Assembly (NCBI GenBank): GCA_014898425.1
Contig: RCSZ01000003.1
Coordinates: 2,914,001 to 2,978,000 of the forward strand
DNA: 64,000 bases
Reading direction: 5' to 3'
Source: Botryotinia globosa
Taxonomy: Eukaryota; Ascomycota; Leotiomycetes; Helotiales; Sclerotiniaceae
The notes under the pieces were generated by a model. The model did not search any database. It worked only from the letters and a program-made list of their open reading frames with translations, and was not told where the DNA came from. Made by a program: the position numbers and the translations under genes. How positions within the stretch are numbered: position 1 is the stretch's first letter; every line of letters starts with the position of its first letter. Shown piece after piece: positions 12,121 to 23,728 of this stretch.

Positions 12121-12588
12121 ATGAGAAAGCTATGCATAAAAATTCCCCAGATTCGTTTCACTGTGCCAAAATACATGGCGGGTTTTAAACTCAGAAAAGA
12201 AAAGCCAGTTTTTGACCAAAAAGGCGACGCTGGAAATAAAAAGCGCACCTACTTCTACACGCCAGACATTGAAGCCATACATCGAAAAGACAACGAGATA
12301 CATTTTCTCCGAGTTGTGTCTTTCACCGCAATCTTTACAACACTCATTTTAATTGCATATTATAGATGGAAGGTTGCTCAACTCGAAAAGATACTGAAGA
12401 TAAAAGATGAGCATTATATCGGGAAGTTGACTGGTGGAGTGGTGTTAATGGGGGAGCATGGTTCCGTGTATATCCAAATCATGAATCAGTTTGTGTCTCT
12501 GATTTATATTATCGCGATCATAGTCGCAGTAATTACCTGGTTGTACGTAGAGACCTTTAAATCCCGCAGTTCACTCAAGTTATATTGA
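12121..12588 (+). CDS. Two-pass small membrane protein
   Basis: Single-exon frame of 155 aa with an ATG in acceptable context (AAGACATGA). The N-terminal 60 residues are basic and polar. A first hydrophobic segment (about 64-82, SFTAIFTTLILIAYY) is followed by a short charged helix (KVAQLEKILKIKDEHY). A second segment (about 125-143, IYIIAIIVAVITWLYV) is followed by a short basic tail. By the positive-inside rule both ends would be cytosolic. No family recognised. It faces away from the coiled-coil gene at 10711-11673. It could be an orphan gene; expression evidence is needed to exclude a chance frame. Confidence 0.5.
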   Translation: MRKLCIKIPQIRFTVPKYMAGFKLRKEKPVFDQKGDAGNKKRTYFYTPDIEAIHRKDNEIHFLRVVSFTAIFTTLILIAYYRWKVAQLEKILKIKDEHYIGKLTGGVVLMGEHGSVYIQIMNQFVSLIYIIAIIVAVITWLYVETFKSRSSLKLY

Positions 12589-13537
12589 CTAACATTTTAT
12601 GGAAGTATCAAAATCAGTGAATAATAATCGCCGCGAGTTCTGAACCAACTTTTAGAATCTTGATCTCATCCTAGTTTGTATGTATACTAGAAGGGGACAA
12701 GAAAAATTCTAGAACATATGCCAGCATACTAGGCCAGGTATTCAGAGAAGGTCGCACTTTCAAGAAGTCAGTACCAGATTCTATTGCTTAGTGTTAGCGA
12801 TGCCAGAGCGTCTTTCAAACGAAGAACCCAGAATGGTGAGATGAAAAAAGACCTCAAAGCTTTACCAGGAGCCATCACCTATTGAGGTATTGATCTTTTA
12901 CGGAGGAATATTTGAGATTTAGCATGGCGGATACATACTTCAGAGATAATCTACTTGTATGACAAAAAAATCCCACTGGATTTGTTTTATTGACGATTGA
13001 GTTCATAATTCTCTATCGAGCGCAGTTCAAAACCTAACTTGCCTTTCCTGCAGTAATATTTAGTGGAAAAGAAAGAATTTTGTGCGAGATCTAGTATTGA
13101 TAAGTAGGAATTGATAGCTGAATATGAAAAATCTGATGAGACAAGAATTTTCGGGTGGAAAAGATGTTGACAGTTGGGTTGATCAATAGATTCAATTCAC
13201 GTCAGCATAATGAATAATAGTTTGAAGGAAGAAGTGCAGATAATATTGCATTAAATGCGTGATATTGATGTTATGCTCATGCTATATATTGATGCTATAG
13301 ACACTAAGCATAAACAAAACAAGTAGTGTGGCTCTTTCTGGCTATATACGATTGCAGGTGCTAGAATTGATATTTCTCCTAACTTCCAGTCCGTCCATGT
13401 GTCTTAACGAATACTGACAATCTAATTACCCACAACTCTTTATAGGATGACATATAATAATGCTAGATCGTGTTGCTGAATTAGAAAATATGGCTTCGAA
13501 ATGATGGCTACTTCAACCCTAAACCTGAAATTTTATC
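12589..13537. other. Gene-free spacer
   Basis: No frame, repeat or RNA gene that I can support. The two flanking genes converge on it. Confidence 0.4.
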
Positions 13538-14102
13538 TTAAAGGACCTCTTCACTTCTATATATTTTGTTTTCGCTGTCTCGGGGTAATTCGATATTCTT
13601 GTTAGGACGGCCGCTATGGATCCATGTTAAAGATTCGGTAGCATCACCCAGCGCGGTGATGAGCTCGCCAAAGGTTGCTTTGCTCATGAGGGGTGTCTCC
13701 TCCAGTGATTCAGTGATTAGAGCTGTGGCAGAAGCCATAACAATTGTTGGTGTGTCGATTGTTTTGGGAGTTTTCGCCTAATTCAAGTATGGGTAAGAAA
13801 GGGACCTTCTATAATCGTATTAATGATGGGATACTAACCGAACTTGGATGGCGAGTAGTCTCCGAAGCGATTGCTCTTGCTGGCTCTGTATATCCAGGAT
13901 TTGCTACTATCTTAGTAGTGGGACCATGAAGTCTAAGACCATGCACTCTTAGTATCTCTGGAGCTGGCTGGAACAGCTGATTGTGAAGTCCTACTAGCTT
14001 GACGTTGTGAACAGAGCGAGTGAAAGTGACAGGACAATGATTGCGAGTGAGGAAGGCAGCGATATTTGCGCTACCTCGAGCTTGGGGGACAGTTCGGAAC
14101 AT
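13538..14102 (-). CDS. Hypothetical protein, possible mitochondrial targeting
   Basis: Minus-strand exons 14102-13839 and 13777-13538, intron 13778-13838 (61 bp, GTTAGT donor, ATTAG acceptor, phase 0). The product is 167 aa. The first 40 residues (starting MFRTVPQARGSANIAAF) are rich in Arg, Ala, Ser, Thr and Asn and nearly free of acidic residues, which fits a mitochondrial presequence. The second half (starting AKTPKT after the junction) is mixed, with a helix LMSKATFGELITALGDATES and an Arg/Glu-rich end. No domain recognised. Clean splicing and an ATG start are the main reasons to call it a gene. Confidence 0.5.
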
Positions 14103-15229
14103 TATGTAAGTCTGATAAACCAGGATCAGAACTTGATTAAAGGGTCGTTGTAGTCTTGTCAGGATTTGTTGGCAAACGATGTGTTGTTAAAGGTTTTACA
14201 GTTGTAAAAGTGTGTGTAGAGAGATAGGTTTGTACGATAGAAGCATATAAGAATTTGTTACAAAGAAGGCGGGGGCAGCTCTTTTATATTGAGACGCATG
14301 GGTCTGGTACGGAAAATTTCAAGCTTTCAATTGTGTGAATGCGGGAGCTACTGTAGATCATTATTCCAAATGACCAATCAATCGAAATGCAAGACAAACC
14401 TTATTTGCCTTGACACTTAACGCTTTCTAGTGCCGATCAAACTCAAATATCACTAGGTAAAGGCATTTTTTTTACCAAAAAAGATTTACCATGAATGCTA
14501 CATTCTATCTCCTCTTCAGTAGTTATATAAAGGCAGTTGTAGGTGTATCTTGCTTGTCATTACTAAGATTTGCAGTACATATCTAGAACATACACTCTTC
14601 TTAGCTTGGCACGCCAGTCATAATGGTGTTAACACTAAGCTTAATTCAATTTGGTAAGCTCTTAGATTCACTAGCAGACTCTAGTATATGAATCACATGA
14701 TAGAAAATCTGTTTGTCGTTGATTTGTCAAGATTCATCCGACGGATGAGCCGTACAGAGATCTGTGAAAATGCGCGCTATGAACACATGATAACATCAAT
14801 GAATTCGCGAATATTCATGTACGTCAGATTAAATCTCAGATTGGCAGAGGTACCAAGATCCGACAAAACTCACTAACTGCTGCTCTCATGAAAATTCTAT
14901 TGTTCAGGTATTACTCATAGACTAAACAAGTAAGCGAGGCCGGAACAGCGAGGCCGATTCATGGATATGAAGTTGCTCTTATTCCATGTGTTTAAGACAA
15001 AATTAATTTTCTCAACCCCAATCACAGCGCTCAATAACCAATGAGACATAAAGGAAATTTCGGCCGCGTCTTTCCATTCATTACTGCGTGAAGAGATTGG
15101 GATTTCCGGCAATCTTTAATCATTACTTGTGAACGATGGCGGTGAAATTGACAAGTAGTCTCGAAGCACATCTGTTAGTCGCCCTTCATTTGAAATTTCA
15201 ATTTAATCGACAGAGTATTCTCTAATAAA
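14103..15229. other. Spacer upstream of the BTB pseudogene
   Basis: No gene supported. An ATG at 15136 opens a 29-codon frame that may be the old first exon of the decayed BTB copy that follows. Otherwise nothing recognised. Confidence 0.35.
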
Positions 15230-15850
15230 AAACGTAAAAGAACGTTCGAAGTTACATCCAGCAATACTGCGATCACAATAACCGCTCCCGCCGGAATGCT
15301 AGCACAGTACCCGCCATTGGTCGAAGACGCAAAAAATTGTGAATGGTAGCCTGATGGAGCGGAAAAGATATTGCTGGGGAGAGGGGCACCGGAGACGTTT
15401 GCAATGTTAGTTTCTTGGCTCTGAAAAGATGAGCTCAGCCAAAGGATCGAATTTGTCTGTCATAAAACGGACACTGGGATGAGAAATTGGAGACCGATAT
15501 TCAAATTCAGATTTGGAACAAACTTCTTGATAGATATCTGCTCGTGGAATTTCTGAAATTTTCAGTGCTAACGAATGCTACTATTGGAAGTATACTCAAG
15601 CTATTGGAGCAACACAAAGAGTTCTCGAAGGCGTGAGGTGGATTATTTCCAGGCACCGTTTTCACATTAGAAGAGCGAATAAAGACGATAAACCGCGTAT
15701 GGAATCAGATATCCACAGAATCGCCACTACGCCCATAGCAGCTCACCAGCTTTTGTATTCGGAACGTAGCAGCAATGCGGACCACAAAAACGTTTATGCT
15801 CGTCCAAGGCCTGATGAAGCAGACACAGAGATCAAATTGAAGGTCTTTAT
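15230..15850 (+). pseudogene. Decayed BTB/POZ-family copy
   Basis: Reading the plus strand with stops and frame changes gives a clear shadow of the BTB genes nearby. FEVTSSNTAITIT then GMLAQYPPLVEDAKNCEW, a stop, and PDGAEKILL with APETFAMLVSWL align with the BTB core of 17032-17852 (ALLAAQSFYF, SQPWNDGDMIINF, STFEIFMVWL). Further on, WNKLLDRYLLVEFLKFSVLTN matches the family's W-D-x-L-I-D-C-Y motif, and INRVWNQISTESPLR matches VNIVWTETVTTSPLR. At least four in-frame stops (in both halves) and one frame change rule out a working protein. It is a non-processed duplicate that has lost constraint. Confidence 0.75.
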
Positions 15851-17031
15851 AGATTTCTTTTGGAATTTATGAAAAGAGCTTCAGTTTTCTACTCAAACTG
15901 CTGCAAAAAATGATCTCACAATCATTGGATATCCATGGCAGAGAAGCAGGTGTTTTTATCATTGCCATTGATATTGATACACAAGGTCAAAACCATCATC
16001 ATCAATGGTTCTCCGCACAAGAAGACCACATTTGCGTTGCTGAGACTGATAAGCAGCTCCAGTAAATTTCTCGTGGATGCCATTAACAACACGAATTTGT
16101 CCTTGACAAGTGTAAAGTACGTTACTCTATCATGGTAGTATTCCTTCATGGTCATGATTTAACTCCGGGAAGTTAGTACTTATACAGGAAAGCGCTAGAG
16201 CCTCACAGAGAGTACAGTACCCTCTGATAATCATATGATTGATATTTTGACAGAATCCTATTTGTCAGACGCTAGTATCCCGAGAACGACTTGAGCACAC
16301 GTCGATATCAAGAAAATATGGATAGATCCATAATTGATTGGATAATTTCTGCAAAACTTGTTAACTCAGGGAGATGCATGGTTCTGGTGGGAACAAGGAG
16401 AGAGGACTTTACGTGAACTCACTGCAAATTCAGTACAAGAAACCATTTAAAAAAGCGGAGATTGAATGGTTTACAGATTTGAACAGTGAAAGTGGTATTT
16501 TTTTATTGTTAAAATTGTAATTGATGGAAATATCTTCAAATTTAAAGATCACAACTACACATTGGGGAGTATCAGAAGCATCACAAGCACAAAGAATTCG
16601 GAAACTCGTCCTTCATTCGTACAAAGTTTTGAACGCGATCTTCACTAGCTCATCATCCTCTTCGTGCTACTCAACTCAAGATACCACTAAGCTTAGACAT
16701 CTTCATGTCATTTCAAAAAAAAGTTATATTGATTGTTTACTATTGTCCGAAACATGATAGCTTCGACGTTTGGATCTCTTCGATAATGTAATAGTTTATC
16801 CCAGCAGAGAGTCCAGCGCCAATTAGCACAGTACGTACCATGTATTCGATTTATTCCAGCTATAAGTTCAATCACCCAGCGTCGATTGTTTCGGCTGATG
16901 AAACTGTCTTCAGCCAGTAGCCTGCTCGTGGACTTTTAACCAAAGAATCAGAACTACCGGAATATTTCCTGCGATCTAGAAGTTAGCATTCTCTCGCAAT
17001 CTTGAGGACTGAGGCAAGGTTCTTACCAGGG
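15851..17031. other. Spacer with a copied promoter-like segment
   Basis: No secure gene. About 16165-16260 resembles 17955-18060: a shared TAGTACT, then AAACGCTAG/AAGCGCTAG with GCCTC, a CAGTRCCCTCTG string and an ATGAT-GATAT string in the same order and orientation. The second copy lies upstream of the minus-strand BTB gene 17032-17852. This one lies upstream of a minus-strand frame (15922-16155) that I cannot relate to BTB. Confidence 0.45.
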
Positions 17032-17852
17032 TCATTTTGATTTTGGCTGCGGCAGCTTTTCATCAATGTGGTAGGCACTCTTGGGCACGCCCCACGGGGC
17101 AATATTTTGTGTATGAAGCTCTAACAATTCGATAAAATCATCTGGCACTGTCAGATTTTCCCTCGGTGTCTCTGTTGTTGGGGAAGTAAGAAAAAGTGTC
17201 TCCGTCATATTCCGAGGAGCGTGATGTGTTGAACTGAGAGTGTCTAATATTAAACTCCTGAGAGGTGATGTAGTAACAGTCTCAGTCCAGACGATATTGA
17301 CGGTTTTAATACACGAATCACACAAGGGTTCAAGAGGGAAATCGTCATCCACCGGAACCCCTTCGAACTTTTCCAATGTCTCGATGAGAGCATTCATTAC
17401 AGAGTTCGTGTATTTTGGCGCCTGTATGTAGTCCGCCATCAGATAACAATCAATGAGTTGATCCCATTCTTCGGAGAGTTGTTCTGTCAGCGGTGATTGT
17501 CGCCTGTGGTTTGGATTAACGTTGTGACGAAAGATGCCTGCATTTTTTATATGAGCGGTGTTCAGCCACACCATGAAAATTTCGAATGTCGAACGTGACA
17601 CGTCTGGAAAGTTTATGATCATGTCTCCATCATTCCATGGCTGCGAGGATGCAGCCTTGAAATAGAATGATTGCGCTGCTAGAAGAGCAACTGAAACATT
17701 TACAATGCTTGCTCGCTCTGGCAGATTGCGACCAATGACTATCTGAAACACTTCACAAAAAGCCTTCCTGTTCGAAAATTAGTTTGTAAGATCTCTTCGA
17801 AACAAATGTCCGGGCCTTACATATTAAGTGCAACCTTGGAGGCCATGATCAT
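17032..17852 (-). CDS. BTB/POZ-like protein A
   Basis: Minus-strand exons 17852-17821 and 17767-17032, intron 17768-17820 (53 bp, GTAAGG donor, AACAG acceptor, phase 2). The product is 255 aa from ATG 17852 (an alternative ATG at 17846). The BTB fold follows the splice junction: VFQIVIG, VNVSVALLAAQSFYFKAA, WNDGDMIINF, and FEIFMVWLNTAHI, with F/W-L positions as in fungal BTB domains. Then comes EEWDQLIDCYLMADYIQAPKY, the helical C-terminal extension shared by the cluster. Fungal BTB proteins usually dimerise or act as adaptors, for example to Cullin-3; no partner domain is visible here. The C-terminus SAYHIDE looks like an eroded version of the C-x-Y-H-x-H tail seen in the other cluster members. 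Confidence 0.75.
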
Positions 17853-18832
17853 ATCTGGAAATTTCAAGGTTGTTATATCCTTCTGTTGGTATCAAGTTGG
17901 CTGATAAGTGTAACTACTTTAGTTTATTATGGTTGAATTCGTTCTTGATAATTGTTAAATATCGGGAGCTAGTACTGGGTACTTAGAATGAAACGCTAGC
18001 GCCTCGCTTGCTAATACAGTGCCCTCTGTAGTTTTATGATCGATATCTCGACACCTTCGATTTAAGTGAGGTGTCTAGATCTCTTTATTAGTGATTGGGT
18101 AGTGTAAGGTAGAAGTTCGTCTGTGTGATTATTATCATGAACAGATTGCAAGAAAAAATTGTCAAATTTGTCGTACTCTGAATTCGAGGTGGCTACTGAG
18201 TTGAAAGAAAACTTATTTATGTAAGCAGTCAAAAAACAAGAGAATGCGCTAGCTTTTTATGAACCTTTAATTCATATTTTGAACTAGGTAGAAGTTTCAG
18301 CTGTATTGAATGAATCTATGGAGTAACAGTGTTACGGTGATGATTATATAAGGATTTAAAATATTTCAATAAATTCAAATAATAAATTGCTTTCAATATT
18401 TAATCTTTTATTATTCTAATATTTCAATAATAAATATAAATTTTAATTTTTGAGATAATTCAAAAAGAATTATATCAATCGATTTTTTGAATTCTAATTA
18501 ATAAAATTATCACTTTTTGTTCTATTTTATCAATTTCTTTAAAGTTATATATTGAATTGAAAGTTTTATTTTAATATATATACACCTCTAAATTCTAAAT
18601 ACATTTTTAGCTTAGGCAGAAATCTATTTTTGGGGTTTTGATCAAATGCGCGTTATCTGCCTCGGTAGCCGAGCCGTATAGTACCGCTTGGGCCCTATGA
18701 CTTAATTGACTTTTACGCTCTTGTTATAAGTAGCTTCACTCAGCACCTTCACAGAAGTATTTAAGTCTCAATGAACTCCTTTTGACCATCGATTGCATAA
18801 TCAGTCATTCAAAGTACGGAAAGTCTGCAGAA
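17853..18832. other. Divergent intergenic region with AT-rich patch
   Basis: Lies between BTB gene A (minus) and BTB gene B (plus). 18355-18605 is almost pure A/T and breaks composition sharply, like a RIP remnant, with no element ends found. About 18660-18680 has a near-palindrome, CTCGGTAGCCGAG. Confidence 0.45.
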
Positions 18833-19918
18833 ATGTCGGACTTACGCTATCCTGCCGTATCACCGGCAATGTCAGAGGACATCATGAATGAAGTCATGGT
18901 TCTATATCTGTGAGTTGTCAAATTGCAATAATCAGTTGTTCTATCATAAAAATTGACTAACAGCAGACTCAGTGATGACTTCAATGATCTAGTCGAAGTA
19001 ATCGTAGGCAAGGATGAAGAGGAATTAAGACCTCAGTTTGCATCCAAAGTCTTGGCGTTGAATTCAAAATATTTCCGTGTAACAATCAAAAATTATTCAT
19101 TCCTACAGAATGCCATGAGCCAACCTCTCATTATCAATCTCTGCGAACAAAACATCGGAGCATTAGAAGCTTTTTTTGTCTGGAACACAACTGGCGAGAT
19201 TCTTTCCTCGGAGTCACTTTCTCCTGTCACTGCGGAGCCTGGTACAGCGGCAATAACGACAGAAAAGCTTGGTAAATACGTCCATTTTTGGGATCGACTT
19301 TTGGAATGTTACTTCTTGGCAGATTTTCTGGGTGCTCCGGCCTTTGGTAATGCCACCATAGATGCATTACTCGAAGCCATCGATAATGAGACACAAGATC
19401 GAGAAAAAATGGAACCAAAGTTCGACGTGTCCGCGCCCCATTTGGAAGTCGAGAATCTCGAAGATAATCAGGATCATTTCGATGGTGACGAAGATGAAAA
19501 TGATGATGAGGAAGATCGATGGGAAACTGGTCAGCATCGAGACCCCTTTGACAAGAATCTGCCTCGACAAGAGATTAGACAGATGCTTGGTACTTTGCCT
19601 TACCAAATCCGACGAATCTACTCCATGACTAAAGCAGATTCGCTTCTCCGGAAGATGCTTGTAGATAAAATCATGAAACAGAGCACGGATCATCATCCCT
19701 ACTACGAAAAGCTGGATGGCTTGCTCAGGGAGGATATTCCAGTTGAATTTCATCAAGATTTGATGAATGAAATGATGCGGAGCTTCACTATAGTCCATCA
19801 ACTTAGCCAAGGCACCTCCACTACACGTTTAAGCGCAGATTGTCGAGCTGCACGAAGGTGCTATTACCACATTCATAGAGTCGGGGAGAGCTGCCCCGAA
19901 TCCGATTCTGGATGGTGA
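18833..19918 (+). CDS. BTB/POZ-like protein B with C-terminal Cys/His tail
   Basis: Exons 18833-18909 and 18967-19918, intron with GTGAGT donor, phase 2, TGACTAAC branch. The acceptor is a tandem CAGCAG, so 18964 is an equally valid exon start differing by one residue. The product is 342 aa. BTB core: LVEVIVG, FASKVLALNSKYFRV, LEAFFVWNTTGEI. The extension has FWDRLLECYFLADFLGAPAF. An acidic stretch (about 160-195, Asp/Glu-rich) and a helical region (QIRRIYSMTKADSLLRKML) follow. The tail CYYHIHRVGESC (about 324-335) is conserved in genes C and D and could bind a metal. It is transcribed away from gene A. Function unknown beyond likely protein-protein interaction. Confidence 0.75.
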
Positions 19919-21650
19919 AACCATAAGATGCAGAGGTAACAATACTTGATTGGAATATACTATGTACGAGGGTTTGGGGGCCTGATTGGTTGCGAATTCA
20001 GAGATGCAAGCTTCTGAACTTTTACAAAACTGGAGTACTTTATAGGCTTCACAGTAGTGTCGCATAAAATTTAAGGCTGATTTATTCAATGAAAGAATAT
20101 TCATCCAATGAAAATTAAACCGTTTACAAAAGCTACGATCAACTGGTAGTTTAGTAATAACTAGAAAAATTGAATTCCTTGACTTCCTGAAAGTGTAATT
20201 GTTACGACTAGTGAGCAATGCTTCAAAGCTGACACGAAGGACTTTTGGCCTTAATAAATAAATCCACCTAGAAGGAAACAACAGATGAATCTAACTAAGT
20301 CAAAAGATAGAAGATAGCTATTACTCCATAGAATGTTACTATTTACTAGTTTTGAAACCTCAATTATCAATTATCAAATAGAAGTCAACTTTGCTGAGAA
20401 GAGCCAATTGTAGAACGTATGATCAATGAACATGAAATTCTGTCAGGATAATACAAATTACTCCTTGATGTAATATCAACATGAACAGATGGAATGGAAG
20501 GTAAGTTTTATAGTTTGTTTCTTGTTGCTATCAACAGGAATTCCCAAGGCGGAACTAGATTCTCATGGATCTTAGATCTCTGATCACTCTCACGTCAGCT
20601 AGCTTGACTACGATTCGAGAGGCAGCCACGTTGATTAATAATGGTAATTAATGAAAGATCTGCATTATCTGTATTAGAGTGGTAGATCTACTGGAGGTGG
20701 GACTGCTCACTGTAGACTATTTGTACTGAGCTTATATACTAGAAACTTCAGTTGTAACATCATCTGACTCTTTATGGCAAATTTGATATAGAACAAGCAT
20801 GGAACAAAGAGAATTATAATTTATTGCTATACAAACTTCATATGTATACAGTCACATTTCATGTTCCTGCTGTGTTGATGACACATAATAAATGAACGGA
20901 CATAAGAGATGACTATGTTAAATGTCAAGCAAGACTATCATACTGGCCTTCAAGCAAAAACCAGTGAAAGAACCTCTAAGTTTGTTTACCTCTTAAAATG
21001 TATGTCCAACTGAGCGTATCATATTCTGCAAGTAGTATTATCAATTCATAAATCTTACAGATCGGAAATTTATAAACAAAGACATAGGCAACCATTCAAC
21101 AGCTCCCTAATTCAATGCAGCTAAAGCTAGTCTCGAGCCTGGTCCTGAGAATATGGGAGCGTAGACGTGGAGTCTAGATAGAAATTCATTCCTGGCATTA
21201 GAACATATGACGAGTCTCAGGCTCTAGGGCTCTCATTAGCGCGATTGAAACAATGAAGGATCTCGAGCAAACAAAAGTTCAAGAATCAAGTAAGTAAATC
21301 TGGGTTGAAGAGCGGGCTGTATTTCCAGTGGTAACTCACACGTTTCGAACGTACACCTGCATGAACACCAGATACGGTCGCTCGAATCTTCCAAAATTTA
21401 GCTGTACTGTGATAGAATCCATTGTATCATTGTCTTTCTCTTCGACCGTAGCTCTGAAGAATATCTATTTAGGTTTCCCGATTATCTATTGGATTCCATT
21501 TCCTTAGAACTATCTTCATCTAGAGAAAGCCACAAATCTCAAGAATTTATTACTCATATTCTCAGCTCAAGAACGATATTTCTAACGAAATTCTCGTACT
21601 TCCCCAACAGTTCACCAAAGCATAAATCTCAGTTCTCATCTATCATAAAA
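19919..21650. other. Spacer between BTB genes B and C
   Basis: No gene supported. Overlapping minus frames (for example 19829-20281) partly read antisense to gene B. No repeats recognised. Confidence 0.4.
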
Positions 21651-23240
21651 ATGGCCGCCAATGGACTGGGCACGAATCTGGTTCCGGATCAAAATCCTGG
21701 CATCATACCTTGGCCCCAACCTGACAACGCAATGTCGCAGCTTGATGCGGTAATTGCGGACACAGCCGACTCGATTTTAGCTGGAATGAGTGAAAGATTA
21801 GAAGATTACATTCTAACATCTGGATATCATGGTCTTTCTCGTGAGAATATACTCAAAATATCCAGGATTCTAGCTGGAACATATCAAGCACCTGACAAGC
21901 CGAAAACTACCAAGAGCGTCCTGGCGCCTCTCAGCAGAGGCTATGACATGTAAGTTACCAAAAAATAATAGAGAAAATGATAAGTTTCTAATTACTATTG
22001 TAGTGGTGATCATAAAAACTTCAACAAGACCGTCTTCATTAACGTAGGAACTGGAAAACAACGAGCCCAATTCACAGCAATGGCTGGATTATTGGCCACG
22101 CAAGCTAAATTCTTCCAACCTCTGTGTTCTGATCTATGGAAGTGTGGTCGTGAAGGTGTCATCTCACTCGAAGACTATCAACCTGAAAGTTTCGAAATGT
22201 TCCTTGCATGGCTCTACACTAAGGATATTAGAAATGCTAAATGTCTGGGGAACAATATCGCTCGTAGTAATACTCACTTTCGAACACAAGCCCATAAGTA
22301 TAAATGGTTCCAGCTACTTCGTTGCTACTTTCTGGCCGATTATATTGGCGCACCAAGATTTGCCAATTATATGATGGATGCATTAACCTTGGCTTATAGA
22401 GAATGGGTGCGCGATGGATTTGTCAAGTCGGCGAAAGACCCTCTTTTCAACAAGACAGATGAGACTCAAAAGCTGGTGGATAGCAACACAGTCGAATCAT
22501 CACCGCTAAGAGCTCTAATCAAGGATATACTCTTTCCCTCTGTTGAAGAGAGACAAGCTTCCGTTCCCGTTACCATTAACCGACATCCGAGAGCACCTCC
22601 TTCTTTCCGTAGAGCCAGACGTGGACCTCATAATCTCTTACTGCCGAATCCTTTACTTCCGCCTCATGGCCAAAATATTCAATTTCCAAATGATGGAACG
22701 GCTCCGCATCCAGATTTCCAACCTGGTCATCCACTTTTTCCTTCTGATTTTCCGCCAACTACTCTGAATGTACGTCCCCCACCACCAGCTAACCACCATA
22801 TGCACAACGCTGCGCCTTCACTCTCCACTGGAATTGGACCTGCCCCATACTTTCACCCTCATGTACCGCCAGCCCATGCTCACAACAACCCAACATACCA
22901 TCCGATCCCTCAAGGAGGTCCAGTTCACGCTGGTATTCATCGCTTTCCTGTCTCTCACCACCCACATTCTGCACATCCTATTCCAATAAATCCCTTCGCC
23001 AATCACTACAATATCCGAAACCAACATCCTTTCTTCTCGCCAATGCCCCTCCCAACTCGACCTACCCTACGCTCTCGTTTTCTCAAAGCAATGAAGTTTG
23101 GCAGAGAAGAAGAGAAAGTGGATCCGGAAAGCGCTGCTATGGAGTTCAAAGAATGGGAAAAGGCATCGATGGTTTGGGAACATGAGAGATGCAGATATCA
23201 TATTCATGCTAAAGGAGAGGATTGTCGGAATGAGGAGTAA
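21651..23240 (+). CDS. BTB/POZ-like protein C with His/Pro-rich linker
   Basis: Exons 21651-21949 and 22004-23240, intron 21950-22003 (54 bp, GTAAGT donor, CTAATTAC branch, TTGTAG acceptor, phase 2). The product is 511 aa. ATG 21651 has strong context (AAAATGG). The first 100 residues are a family-specific leader. The BTB core follows the junction (VFINVGTG, AGLLATQAKFFQPL, FEMFLAWLYTKDI), then KWFQLLRCYFLADYIGAPRF. About residues 195-345 form a long His/Pro/Asn-rich disordered linker, unique in the cluster. The C-terminus has CRYHIHAKGEDC (about 496-507), the same Cys/His tail as gene B. Complete and apparently functional. The linker suggests regulated or scaffold behaviour, but this is inference. 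Confidence 0.75.
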
Positions 23241-23728
23241 AGGGCTAGACTTCTAGAGAAAATTCTGGTGAAAGAAAGTTTTGGGTGGGGTAGACATTTG
23301 GGAATGCTTTAAGGTGCGTAATCTAGTGCTATTAAGTTAGGAAGAGATACATCTAGGAGCATAGGGAGCATCTTCATCATGTAGCTATCATATTTCTATG
23401 CTAGATGATACCATAATATAAGCATTCTATCGCTATATGCTATAAAGCAAGTGAGACCACTCGAAGAAAATACAGCAAAGGATTTAATGGTGTCCCAAAT
23501 CCTTAGACTAGTTCAGATTAACTCAGAAATTTTTACATTCTATCACGAGTCATATACAAGTGAATTCTATAATTTGACCCTAGATAATGATTAACTAACT
23601 TAAATATGATTAGTAAAATTCAAATTAGCTTTCTCACTTATATGTTTTGTTTATAGCCTCCCGGGCTTGAATAGTACTTTCTAGTATATTCTTAAGGAAA
23701 CGAAATCACAAATTTATTAGAGCATTTA
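23241..23728. other. Spacer before the nested transposon
   Basis: 3' flank of BTB gene C. Nothing recognised apart from rising AT content towards the transposon end. Confidence 0.4.

Noticed and set aside
15922..16155. 77-codon minus frame next to the copied promoter segment
   Set aside because: Checked against BTB gene A: no shared core motif and no intron; not called as a gene.
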